Shown here: positions 38,431-46,791 of the stretch, in pieces | Numbering within the stretch: position 1 is the first letter of the stretch | Layout of the letters: each line of letters starts with the position of its first letter | Origin: Pseudomonas vanderleydeniana | GTDB lineage: Bacteria; Pseudomonadota; Gammaproteobacteria; Pseudomonadales; Pseudomonadaceae | Reading direction: 5' to 3' | Assembly (NCBI RefSeq): GCF_014268755.2 | Contig: NZ_CP077093.1 | Location: 496,001-560,000, forward strand | Length of the DNA: 64,000 bases | Notes under the pieces: model-generated | Told to the model about the DNA's origin: nothing | Databases searched by the model: none | Seen by the model: only the letters and a program-made list of their open reading frames with translations | Made by a program: the position numbers and the translations under genes

Positions 38431-40779
38431 TCAGCTGGCCTGGGCGAGAATCAGGCCGCTCTCACTGGCTGTTTCCAGGCAGACCGCGATGAACTTGGAC
38501 GTCGGGGTGTGGCTGCCGTCGCCGACGCTTTCCAGCGGCACCAGCGGGTTCACTTCCGGGTAGTAGGCGGCGGCCTGGCCGGCGGGGATGTCGAAGGCCA
38601 GCAGGGTGAAACCCTTGACCCGACGTTCACGGCCGTCTTCCCAGAGGGACACGATGTCGACCTTCTGCCCCGGCTTGAAGCCCAGGCGGATGATCTCCGC
38701 TTCGTTGACGAACAGGACCTCGCGCTGGCCCTTGACCCCACGGTAACGGTCATCGAGACCGTAGATGGTGGTGTTGTACTGGTCGTGGGAGCGCATCGAC
38801 TGCAGGATCAGGTCCGGCTTTTTCCCGGTGGCATGGGTCAGCTCGTGGATCAGGTCGCTCGGCAGGCTGTTGGAGCGGAAGTTCGCCCGGCCTGACGGCG
38901 TATTCCAGCGTCGTGCGCCGGCCGTATTGCCCAGGTAGAAACCGCCCGGGTGTGCGAGGCGCTGGTTGAAGTCCTTGAAGCCGGGAATGGTGTCGGCGAT
39001 CAGGTCACGGATACGCCCGTAGTCGCCCACCAGCCAGTTCCAGTCCACCGGGTGCGTGCCGAGGGTAGCGGCGGCGATGCCGGCGATGATCGCCGGTTCC
39101 GAGCGCATCTGCCTGGACAGCGGTCGCAGTTGGCCGTTGGAGGCGTGGACCATGCTGAACGAGTCTTCCACGGTCACGGCCTGCGAGCCTTCGGCCTGCA
39201 GGTCGATATCGGTGCGGCCCAGGCATGGCAGGATCAGGGCCTCCTTGCCGTGGGTCAGGTGGCTGCGATTGAGCTTGGTGCTGATCTGCACGGTCAGGTC
39301 GCAGTTGCGCAGTGCCTCGAAGGTCCGCAGGCTGTCCGGGGTGGCCTGGGCGAAGTTGCCGCCCAGACCGATGAACACCTTGGCGCGGCCTTCGAGCATG
39401 GCGTGGATGGCCTCGACCACGTTGTGGCCGTTGCTGCGCGGTACCTTGAACTGGAAGCGGCGCTCCAGCGCATCGAGCAGGGCCACCGGTGGCCGCTCGT
39501 TGATGCCCATGGTGCGGTCGCCCTGCACGTTGCTGTGGCCGCGCACCGGGCACAGGCCGGCACCCGGCCGGCCGATGTTGCCACGCAGCAGCATCAGGTT
39601 GGCGATTTCCTGGATGGTCGCCACCGAGTGGCGGTGCTGGGTGATGCCCATGGCCCAGCACATGATGACGTTCTTGCCCTTGGCGTACATCCGCGCCGCC
39701 TGCTCGATTTCGGCCAGGGTCAGGCCCGACTGCGAGACGATCTGGTCCCACGGGGTGTCGTCGATGGCGGCCAGGTAGTCGAGTACGTTGGCGGTGTGTT
39801 CGTTGAGGAAGTCATGGTCGAACACCGACGGTTCGTTCGCGGCCTGGGCCTCGCGTTCCCATTGCAGCAGGAACTTGGCCATGCCGCGCAGCATGGCCAT
39901 GTCGCCGCCCAGCGCAGGGCGGAAGTAGGCGGTGTTGGTCGGCTTGTCGCCGTTGGTGAGCATTTCCAGCGGGTGCTGCGGATGCTGAAAACGCTCAAGG
40001 CCACGCTCCTTGAGCGGGTTGATGCAGACCACCTGGCCGCCGCGCTTGACCGCTTCGCGCAGCGGTTCGAGCATCCGCGGGTGGTTGGTGCCGGGGTTCT
40101 GGCCCCAGACGAAAATCGCGTCGGCATGTTCGAAGTCGTCGAAGGTCACGGTGCCCTTGCCGACCCCCACACTCTGCGCCAGGGCCACGCCGCTGGCCTC
40201 GTGGCACATGTTCGAGCAGTCGGGGAAGTTGTTGGTGCCGAAGGCCCGGACGAACAGCTGATACAGGTACGCCGCTTCGTTGCTGGCCCGGCCCGAGGTG
40301 TAGAACTCGGCCTGGTCGGGGCTGTCGAGGTTCAGCAGGTGCTTGGCGATCAGGGCGTAGGCCGCGTCCCAGCTGATGGGCCGGTAGCGGTCGGTGGTCG
40401 GATCGTAGCTCATCGGCTCGGTCAGGCGGCCCTGGTACTCGAGCCAGTAGTCGGACTGCTCGAGCAGCGAGCTGACGCTGTGTTTGGCGAAGAATGCGGC
40501 ATCCACCCGGCGCTTGGTGGCTTCCCAGTTGACGGCCTTGGCACCGTTCTCGCAGAACTTGACCATGCCGCTTTCCGGCGAGTCGCCCCAGGCGCAGCCG
40601 GGGCAGTCGAAGCCGCCATTCTGGTTGGTCTTGAGCATCATGCGGATGTTCTTCAGCGCGTTGTCGCTGGTCAACCAAGCCTGTGCCACGCTGATCAGTG
40701 CACCCCAGCCGCCGGCCGGACCCCTATAGGGCTTGTAGCGGGGGGTAGGGGTCTGGTCGGCTTGATTATGATTGCTCAC
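38431..40779 (-). CDS. YdeP/FdhF-like molybdopterin oxidoreductase
   Basis: 782-aa molybdopterin-dependent oxidoreductase of the YdeP group. The N-terminus has a Cys cluster (FDCPGCAWGD and FCENGAKA, C58, C61 and one more) as expected for an iron-sulfur site with three visible Cys. Core cofactor-binding stretches: FVWGQNPGTNHPRM, GNIGRPGAGLCPVRGHSNVQGD, and NEAEIIRLGFKPGQKV near the C-terminus. Often labelled formate dehydrogenase-like, but the substrate of this group is not established; some members help acid resistance. Its start overlaps the fdhD stop, so FdhD likely matures it. Confidence 0.88.
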   Translation of the reverse strand: MSNHNQADQTPTPRYKPYRGPAGGWGALISVAQAWLTSDNALKNIRMMLKTNQNGGFDCPGCAWGDSPESGMVKFCENGAKAVNWEATKRRVDAAFFAKHSVSSLLEQSDYWLEYQGRLTEPMSYDPTTDRYRPISWDAAYALIAKHLLNLDSPDQAEFYTSGRASNEAAYLYQLFVRAFGTNNFPDCSNMCHEASGVALAQSVGVGKGTVTFDDFEHADAIFVWGQNPGTNHPRMLEPLREAVKRGGQVVCINPLKERGLERFQHPQHPLEMLTNGDKPTNTAYFRPALGGDMAMLRGMAKFLLQWEREAQAANEPSVFDHDFLNEHTANVLDYLAAIDDTPWDQIVSQSGLTLAEIEQAARMYAKGKNVIMCWAMGITQHRHSVATIQEIANLMLLRGNIGRPGAGLCPVRGHSNVQGDRTMGINERPPVALLDALERRFQFKVPRSNGHNVVEAIHAMLEGRAKVFIGLGGNFAQATPDSLRTFEALRNCDLTVQISTKLNRSHLTHGKEALILPCLGRTDIDLQAEGSQAVTVEDSFSMVHASNGQLRPLSRQMRSEPAIIAGIAAATLGTHPVDWNWLVGDYGRIRDLIADTIPGFKDFNQRLAHPGGFYLGNTAGARRWNTPSGRANFRSNSLPSDLIHELTHATGKKPDLILQSMRSHDQYNTTIYGLDDRYRGVKGQREVLFVNEAEIIRLGFKPGQKVDIVSLWEDGRERRVKGFTLLAFDIPAGQAAAYYPEVNPLVPLESVGDGSHTPTSKFIAVCLETASESGLILAQAS

Positions 40780-41615
40780 GCAGGATTCTCCATCGCAGGG
40801 CTATAGACCCGCGGCGCACTTTTTTGCGGCAGGTGGATGAGATTGAGGTTGTGCCGGCGCGCCCATTGCAGCGCCAGGCCGGTGGGGGACGACAGGCTGA
40901 CCAGGGTCTGGATGCCGGCCCGCAGGACTTTCTGGATCAGTTCGAGGCTGCAGCGGCTGGTGACGATGGCCACGCCACCAGCGGTCGGGATCCGTTGCCG
41001 GATCAGCGCGCCGATCAGTTTGTCGAGGGCGTTGTGTCGGCCAATGTCTTCGCGACCCAGCAACAGTTCACCCTGGTCGTTCATGAACACCGCGGCATGC
41101 ACGGCACCACAGTGTTGGCCCAGGGGCTGGAAGGCACTGATGCGTTGGCGCAGGTCGTCGAGCCAGGCGGCTGGCGGCAGCGGCGCACCGGGCAGTACGT
41201 TCAGCTCCGGCAGGGCCTGCTCCAGTGCCTCGACGCCGCACAGGCCACAGCCGCTGGTGCCGGCCAACTGTCGGCGCTGCTGCTTGAGGCTCCAGAACGC
41301 GCGACTGGAAATCTCCACTTCGGCGTAATGCGCCGAACCGTTGCTGGTCAGTTTCAGGTCGTAGAGTTCGGTGGCGTCATGGATGATGCCGCTGCCGAGG
41401 CTGAAACCGACGATGAAGTCTTCCAGGTCGGTGGGCGTGACCAGCATCACCGCCTGGCTGATGCCGTTGTAGGCGATGGCCAGCGCGACTTCTTCGGCGA
41501 GTGAGGTCCCAGCGGCTTCGTGCTGAGCGAGGTCGCTGTACTGGTAGCTCTGGCTGGCGGCCGGCGCGGCTGCCGAGGTGGCAGGAATCGCGCAGCCGGC
41601 GGGCTTGGCGTGCAT
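40776..41615 (-). CDS. fdhD: Sulfur carrier/transferase FdhD
   Basis: 279-aa FdhD, which transfers sulfur to the molybdopterin cofactor of formate dehydrogenase-type enzymes. The persulfide loop GTSGCGLCG carries C123 and C126. The downstream overlapping oxidoreductase is its likely client. RBS is not clear upstream of the ATG. Confidence 0.92.
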   Translation of the reverse strand: MHAKPAGCAIPATSAAAPAASQSYQYSDLAQHEAAGTSLAEEVALAIAYNGISQAVMLVTPTDLEDFIVGFSLGSGIIHDATELYDLKLTSNGSAHYAEVEISSRAFWSLKQQRRQLAGTSGCGLCGVEALEQALPELNVLPGAPLPPAAWLDDLRQRISAFQPLGQHCGAVHAAVFMNDQGELLLGREDIGRHNALDKLIGALIRQRIPTAGGVAIVTSRCSLELIQKVLRAGIQTLVSLSSPTGLALQWARRHNLNLIHLPQKSAPRVYSPAMENPA

Positions 41616-41709
41616 GGGGGATTACCGGCGGTCTGTACAGTGCTAAGACTAGGCGCGGCAAAAGGTCACGTCTAATCGCTAGTACTGATCCACCGATAGA
41701 TGACGTCGA

Positions 41710-42597
41710 TCAAAGTCCGGCTGGCGATTTCTGATAGAGCATGAAGCAGGCTTCGGCCAGGGCCGAGCGCGGGGCCCCACGGCGCATGATCAGGCCCAGG
41801 TTGGCCAGGGTTCGTGCATTTTCTATCGGTTGCAGGCACAGGTGGTCGGTCAGGGTTTCGAGGCCGCTGTTGAGCGGCATGATCGCGCAGCACAGACCTC
41901 CATTCACGGCTTGCAACAATTGATGAACGGCATCGGTCTGCAGCAGCGGTTGTGGGCTCAGGCCGCGGCTGTGGAAGTTGTGGTCGATGGACTGGCGAAA
42001 GTGCATGCCGCTGGTGAGCATGCCCAGTGGCAGTTCGATCAGCGCTTCCCAGCTCAGCGGCTGCTCGCCGAACTGGAAGAAGCGCTGGTCATAGAGCAGG
42101 CCCATGGCGGTTTCGCTCAGGGGCAGGGCGTCGAAGCGCTCGGTGTCCAGGCGGTCGAGGTAGGACACCCCGAGGTCGAGGCGGTTGCTCGCCAACTGTT
42201 CGAGGATCTGCTCGGAACTGAGCGAGGACAGCTCGAAGCGCAGGTCCGGGTGTTCGGCATGCAGGCGCTGCATCAGGTGCAGCGGATCGAAATTCGACAG
42301 CGGCACCACGCCCAGGCGCAGGGTGCCGATCAGGTTGCCACGACAGGCGGCGGCCTCGGCCTGCAGGCCGTCGTAGGCCGCCAGTACGGTACGGGCCCAG
42401 GCCAGTACGCGTTCGCCGGGAGCGGTGAAGCCCTCGAAGCGCTGGCCGCGGTTGACCAGTTGCAGGTCGAGCTCTTCTTCCAGGCTGCGCAGGCGCATGG
42501 ACAGCGTCGGCTGGGTGATGTGGCAGCGCGCCGCGGCCTGGCCGAAGTGGCGTGTCTCGTCCAGGGCAATCAGGAACTTCAGTTGCTTGATGTCCAT
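41710..42597 (-). CDS. LysR-family transcriptional regulator
   Basis: 295-aa LysR regulator. Winged helix-turn-helix at 1-60 (MDIKQLKFLIALDETRHFGQ, AARCHITQPTLSMRLRSLEE) and a periplasmic-binding-like effector domain from about 90. It precedes fdhD and the oxidoreductase on the same strand and may control them. It follows yrfG with only two bases between stop and start. Confidence 0.9.
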   Translation of the reverse strand: MDIKQLKFLIALDETRHFGQAAARCHITQPTLSMRLRSLEEELDLQLVNRGQRFEGFTAPGERVLAWARTVLAAYDGLQAEAAACRGNLIGTLRLGVVPLSNFDPLHLMQRLHAEHPDLRFELSSLSSEQILEQLASNRLDLGVSYLDRLDTERFDALPLSETAMGLLYDQRFFQFGEQPLSWEALIELPLGMLTSGMHFRQSIDHNFHSRGLSPQPLLQTDAVHQLLQAVNGGLCCAIMPLNSGLETLTDHLCLQPIENARTLANLGLIMRRGAPRSALAEACFMLYQKSPAGL

Positions 42598-42599
42598 CG

Positions 42600-43262
42600 C
42601 TACAGGCCCTCGAGCAATTCCCGGTAGCCGTCGACCGCGGCGAATTCCTCGGTGTCCTTCGGTCCCTTGCGGCTATCCGGCTCGCGTACCGCCAGCAGGT
42701 GCGCGACACCGAAGCGCCCGGCACTGCGCAGGATCGGCAGGGTGTCGTCGATGAACAGGCTGCGGGCCGGGTCGAAACCGATATCGGCCTGCAGGGCGTC
42801 CCAGAACTGCGGGGCTTCCTTGGCAAAACCATAGTCGTGGGAACTGATCAGGCGTTCGAAGTAGGGCGCCAGTTCGATCCGCTCCAGCTTCAGCGACAGC
42901 GAATCGCGGTGGGCATTGGTGATCAGGATCACCCGCTTGCCCGCCTGGCGGATCGCTGCCAGGAAGGTGTCGGCATCCGGGCGCAGGGCGATCAGGTGTG
43001 CGGTTTCCAGCTTCAGCTCGCGCACCGGTAGCTTGAGCTCCTGGCTCCAGAAGTCCAGGCAGTACCATTGCAACTGGCCGGCGTTGTCCCGGAACAGGGC
43101 GCCCAGCTCCGCCTCGGCCAGGCCCAGGCTGACCCCGTGCAGCTCGGCGTAGCGCCGGGGCAGGTGCTCCATCCAGAAATGGTTGTCGTAATGCAGGTCG
43201 AGCAGGGTGCCGTCCATGTCCAGCAGAACGGTATCGATGTCGCGCCAGGGTAATGAGGGCAT
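42600..43262 (-). CDS. yrfG: GMP/IMP nucleotidase YrfG (HAD family)
   Basis: 220-aa HAD phosphatase. Motif I DMDGTLLDL (nucleophile Asp), motif II ILITNAH, motif III Lys in DYGFAKEAPQ, motif IV FIDDTLPIL. YrfG hydrolyses purine 5'-nucleotides. Start MPSLPWRDI is chosen for the GAGAAG site upstream; a 14-residue longer frame is less likely. Divergent from nudE, another nucleotide-housekeeping gene. Confidence 0.88.
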   Translation of the reverse strand: MPSLPWRDIDTVLLDMDGTLLDLHYDNHFWMEHLPRRYAELHGVSLGLAEAELGALFRDNAGQLQWYCLDFWSQELKLPVRELKLETAHLIALRPDADTFLAAIRQAGKRVILITNAHRDSLSLKLERIELAPYFERLISSHDYGFAKEAPQFWDALQADIGFDPARSLFIDDTLPILRSAGRFGVAHLLAVREPDSRKGPKDTEEFAAVDGYRELLEGL

Positions 43263-43350
43263 GGAAAACTTCTCGACCGATAAAAGGATATCCGACACAG
43301 ACAATCGGAAAAGCCACGGTATAGTAACCCGTTAATGCCCAGGAGCCGCC

Positions 43351-43917
43351 ATGCGCCAGAAACCCACTGTACTTGCCCGTGAAATCGTCGCCAGCAGCCG
43401 GCTGTTCCGTGTCGAACAGCTTCAGTTGCGTTTCTCCAACGGTGTCGAGCGCACCTATGAGCGGCTGGTGGGCAAGGGAACGGGCCATGGGGCGGTGATG
43501 ATCGTGGCGATGCTCGACGCCGAGCATGCCGTACTGGTCGAGGAGTATTGCGGCGGTACCGACGAGTACGAGCTGTCGTTGCCCAAGGGCCTGATCGAGC
43601 CGGGCGAGGACGTGTTGGCGGCGGCCGAGCGGGAGTTGAAGGAAGAGGCCGGTTTTGGTGCCCGGCAGCTGGAGCACCTGACCGAATTGTCGTTGTCGCC
43701 GGGCTACATGAGTCAGAAGATCCAGGTGGTCCTGGCCAGCGACCTGTATGAAGAACGTCTTGAAGGTGACGAGCCGGAGCCGATGCGAGTCGACCGGGTG
43801 AACCTGCGTGAGCTGGCCAGCCTGGCGCAGAACCCGCAGTTCACCGAGGGGCGTGCGCTGGCGGCGCTGTACCTGGCCCGTGACCTGTTGACCCAGCGTG
43901 GAGTGTTTCAACCATGA
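43351..43917 (+). CDS. nudE: ADP-compounds hydrolase NudE (Nudix)
   Basis: 188-aa Nudix hydrolase acting on ADP-ribose, NADH and Ap3A-like compounds. The Nudix box is complete (GLIEPGEDVLAAAERELKEE followed by AGFG). AGGAG precedes the ATG. Overlaps cysQ by 4 bases, a conserved nudE-cysQ arrangement. Confidence 0.93.
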   Translation: MRQKPTVLAREIVASSRLFRVEQLQLRFSNGVERTYERLVGKGTGHGAVMIVAMLDAEHAVLVEEYCGGTDEYELSLPKGLIEPGEDVLAAAERELKEEAGFGARQLEHLTELSLSPGYMSQKIQVVLASDLYEERLEGDEPEPMRVDRVNLRELASLAQNPQFTEGRALAALYLARDLLTQRGVFQP

Positions 43918-44756
43918 GTGATTCGTTCGTGAACCTGCCGCATCCGCTCCTGGCCCCGGTGATCGAGCTGGCGCGCCAGGCCGGTACGGTGATCCTGCCG
44001 TTCTGGCGGGCTGATGTCGAAGTGATGGACAAGGCCGATGCCTCGCCGGTGACGGCAGCGGACCTGGCTGCCCATCATCTGATCGTGGCAGGCCTGACCG
44101 CGCTGGCGCCGGATATTCCGGTGTTGTCCGAAGAGGACGCCGACATTCCCCGTGACGTTCGCGCCAGCTGGCAGCGTTGGTGGCTGGTGGACCCGCTGGA
44201 CGGGACCAAGGAATTCATTTCCGGCAGTGAGGAGTTCACCGTGAACATTGCCCTGGTCGAGCAGGGCCAGGTGGTATTTGGCGTGGTGTCGATGCCGACC
44301 AGTGGCCGCTGCTATTTCGGTGGCCGTGGCCTGGGTGCCTGGCGTGCGGACAGCGGCCTGGCGCCCGAGCCGATTCGGGTGCGTACGCAGCCGCCGGCCG
44401 ATGGTTCGTTCACCGTGGTCGCCAGCCGTCGACATTCCAGCCCTGAGCAGGAACAGCTGCTGTCCGGCCTGAGTGCCAGCCTGGGTGAGCTGGAGTTGGC
44501 GAATATCGGCAGTTCGCTGAAGTTCTGCCTGCTGGCCGAGGGGGCGGCGGATTTCTACCCGCGCCTGGCTCCGACTTCCCAGTGGGACACGGCGGCGGCC
44601 CAAGGGGTGCTGGAGGGTGCTGGCGGCGAAGTGCTGGAATTGGGCGGCGAGCGTTTCAGCTACCCGGCGCGTGAATCGCTGCTCAATCCGTTTTTCCTGG
44701 CGTTGCCTGAGCAGGCGCCCTGGCGCGCCCAACTGCCGAAGCTGCCACGGGCCTGA
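43914..44756 (+). CDS. cysQ: 3'(2'),5'-bisphosphate nucleotidase CysQ
   Basis: 280-aa inositol-monophosphatase-fold enzyme that recycles 3'-phosphoadenosine 5'-phosphate from sulfate assimilation. Metal motif WWLVDPLDGTKEF and LSEEDADIP; C-terminal YPRLAPTSQWDTAAAQGVL. Translationally coupled to nudE. Confidence 0.93.
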   Translation: MSDSFVNLPHPLLAPVIELARQAGTVILPFWRADVEVMDKADASPVTAADLAAHHLIVAGLTALAPDIPVLSEEDADIPRDVRASWQRWWLVDPLDGTKEFISGSEEFTVNIALVEQGQVVFGVVSMPTSGRCYFGGRGLGAWRADSGLAPEPIRVRTQPPADGSFTVVASRRHSSPEQEQLLSGLSASLGELELANIGSSLKFCLLAEGAADFYPRLAPTSQWDTAAAQGVLEGAGGEVLELGGERFSYPARESLLNPFFLALPEQAPWRAQLPKLPRA

Positions 44757-44793
44757 GCACATGGTTGTGCTTCTGATCCAGGGGAGTACCGAC

Positions 44794-44890
44794 TGTGGGC
44801 GCCAGCTTGCTGGCGATCCGCCAAAGGCGGCCATCTCCCACTGACTATGGCGCCTGCACAATCGCGATCGCCAGCAAGCCGGCTCCCACA
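44794..44890. repeat. Inverted REP pair
   Basis: Copies of the CGCCAGCAAGCCGGCTCCCA type at 44794-44818 (divergent) and 44866-44890 face each other between the convergent cysQ and thioesterase genes. Confidence 0.85.
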
Positions 44891-44918
44891 GGATGGTGGT
44901 GTTCCCGCGTAGGGGATT

Positions 44919-45374
44919 TCAGCGGTGCAGCACGTACTGGCCGCTGAAACGCACGGCCTCGTCCTCGCTGCCGACATTCAGCACTTGGGTGTCCAGGGTC
45001 AGCCGCGCCCGGCCATAACGCTGGTAGGTGGCCAGGAACTTCTTCCAGACCTTCTCCTCCGGTGCCGCGCAGCGGGCCTCGGCGTCGCCGGTGACCGGTA
45101 GCGGATAGCTGATCTGGCCTTCCTGGATGACGATGTGCCCATCCTCGATGCCCGCCTCGTGCAGGCTCAGGTGCAGCCAGCCCCAGCCGGCCAGGACCGC
45201 GCCGCAGTAAAGGCTGCCGCCGAACATGGTGCTCTTGTGATTGACGTTGGGCTCCAGCGGCAGACTCAGGCGCAGTTGCCCGGCTTCCCAGCCACTGACC
45301 TTCAGGCCCATCTCGCGCGTCAGGGGGATGTCGTGGTGCAGGATGGATTCCAGGTAGCGGCTGTCGCGGTTCAT
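44919..45374 (-). CDS. YiiD_C-type thioesterase-domain protein
   Basis: 151-aa hotdog-fold protein of the thioesterase_2/YiiD_C group (PNVNHKSTMFGGSLYCGAVLAGW; the NHKSTMFGGS motif is typical). Substrate unknown. It follows the dctD-type regulator by 22 bases on the same strand and may be part of that operon. Confidence 0.82.
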   Translation of the reverse strand: MNRDSRYLESILHHDIPLTREMGLKVSGWEAGQLRLSLPLEPNVNHKSTMFGGSLYCGAVLAGWGWLHLSLHEAGIEDGHIVIQEGQISYPLPVTGDAEARCAAPEEKVWKKFLATYQRYGRARLTLDTQVLNVGSEDEAVRFSGQYVLHR

Positions 45375-45396
45375 GCAGTGACCTCTGTGGTGGTAT

Positions 45397-46791
45397 TCAT
45401 TCGAGCTCCTCGCTGCTGCTCTGACTGCCGCTGTCGAAGCTCAGTCCGTGCTTGCGCAGCTTGTCGTGCAGGGTCTTGCGCGGAATGCCAAGGGCTTCGG
45501 CCAGGCTGCGCAGGGAGCTGTGGGAGCGCGCCAGTTCAGCGGCGATCAGCGATTTTTCGAACTGCTCGACCTGATCGCTCAGGCCGCCCTGGCTGCTGCC
45601 GCCGGCGATCTGCACGTCGAGGTTTTCCGGGGTGTTGTTGTCCAGCGCAAGTTCCAGACCGAGGGCGAAGCGTTCGGCGGCGTTCTGCAGTTCACGCACG
45701 TTGCCCGGCCAGCCGTGGCGCAGCAGCAGCGCGCGTTGCGCCGGCTGCAGGCTGTGGGGCGGCAGGCCGTGGCGGCTGCTGGCTTCATCGGCGAAGTGCT
45801 GGAACAGGATCAGCGCATCTTCCCCTCGCTCGCGCAGCGGCGGGATGCGCAGCGGAGCGACATTGAGCCGGTAGTACAGGTCGGCGCGGAAGCGCCCCTG
45901 GTCGGCGGACTGGCGCAGGTCTTCCTTGGTCGCGGCGATGACGCGGATATCCAGCGGGATCTGCTGGTTGCCGCCCAGGCGCTCGACCACGCGCTCCTGC
46001 AACAGGCGCAGCAGCTTGACCTGGACATCCAGGCTCATGCTTTCGATTTCATCGAGGAACAGCGTGCCGCCGTTGGCGAATTCGAACTTACCGATCCGGC
46101 GTTTCTGCGCGCCGGTGAAGGCGCCCGGTTCATGGCCGAACAGTTCGCTTTCGACCACCGACTCGGCCAGGGCACCGGCGTTGATCGCCACGAAGGGGCC
46201 GTTGCGTCGGCTCGACAGGTCGTGCAGGGCACGGGCGACGACTTCCTTGCCGGCGCCGGTTTCGCCGAGGATCAGCACGTCGGCCCTGGTCGCCGCGAGG
46301 GCGCCGATCTGTTCACGCAGGCGCTGCATCTGCGGCGACTGGCCGAGCAGCCGGGTCGCCAGTTGCTGGCGATCGCTCAGGGCCAGGCGCAGGCTGCGGT
46401 TGTCCAGCACCAGGCGGCGCCAGGCCAGGGCGCGGCGCACGCTGTCGAGCAGGGCGTCGCTGGCAAAGGGTTTTTCCAGGAAGTCATAGGCACCGGCGCG
46501 CATCGCCTGGACCGCCAGCGGCACGTCGCCATGGCCGGTGATCAGCAGCACCGGCAGTTCCGGATCCTGGGCATGCAGTTCGTTGAGCAGCTCGATGCCG
46601 TCCATGCCGGGCATGCGGATATCGCTGACCACCACCCCGGGCCAGTCGCGCTCGATGCGCCCGGAGAGGCCACTGGCCTCGGCCAGCGGCAGGATCTTCA
46701 GGCCGGCGAGGTCGAGGGTCTGGCTCAGGGCCTGGCGCAGGTGGGGATCATCGTCGATCAGTACCACCTGGATCTGATGGTCGATGTTCAT
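45397..46791 (-). CDS. dctD: Sigma-54-dependent response regulator, DctD type
   Basis: 464-aa NtrC-family activator. Receiver with D57 (VVVSDIRMPGMDG); AAA domain with Walker A LGETGAGKE, GAFTGA loop for sigma-54 contact, Walker B GTLFLDEIE; Fis-type DNA-binding helix-turn-helix at the C-terminus (SLRSLAEALGIPRKTLHDKL). The gene name rests on similarity to DctD and position beside rml genes, as in P. aeruginosa PA5161-5166. The usual dctPQM transporter genes do not follow, so the target promoter must be elsewhere. Confidence 0.82.
   Translation of the reverse strand: MNIDHQIQVVLIDDDPHLRQALSQTLDLAGLKILPLAEASGLSGRIERDWPGVVVSDIRMPGMDGIELLNELHAQDPELPVLLITGHGDVPLAVQAMRAGAYDFLEKPFASDALLDSVRRALAWRRLVLDNRSLRLALSDRQQLATRLLGQSPQMQRLREQIGALAATRADVLILGETGAGKEVVARALHDLSSRRNGPFVAINAGALAESVVESELFGHEPGAFTGAQKRRIGKFEFANGGTLFLDEIESMSLDVQVKLLRLLQERVVERLGGNQQIPLDIRVIAATKEDLRQSADQGRFRADLYYRLNVAPLRIPPLRERGEDALILFQHFADEASSRHGLPPHSLQPAQRALLLRHGWPGNVRELQNAAERFALGLELALDNNTPENLDVQIAGGSSQGGLSDQVEQFEKSLIAAELARSHSSLRSLAEALGIPRKTLHDKLRKHGLSFDSGSQSSSEELE

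Noticed and set aside
38950..40806. 618-codon frame opposite the oxidoreductase
   Set aside because: Mirror sequence; the minus-strand oxidoreductase has conserved cofactor motifs.
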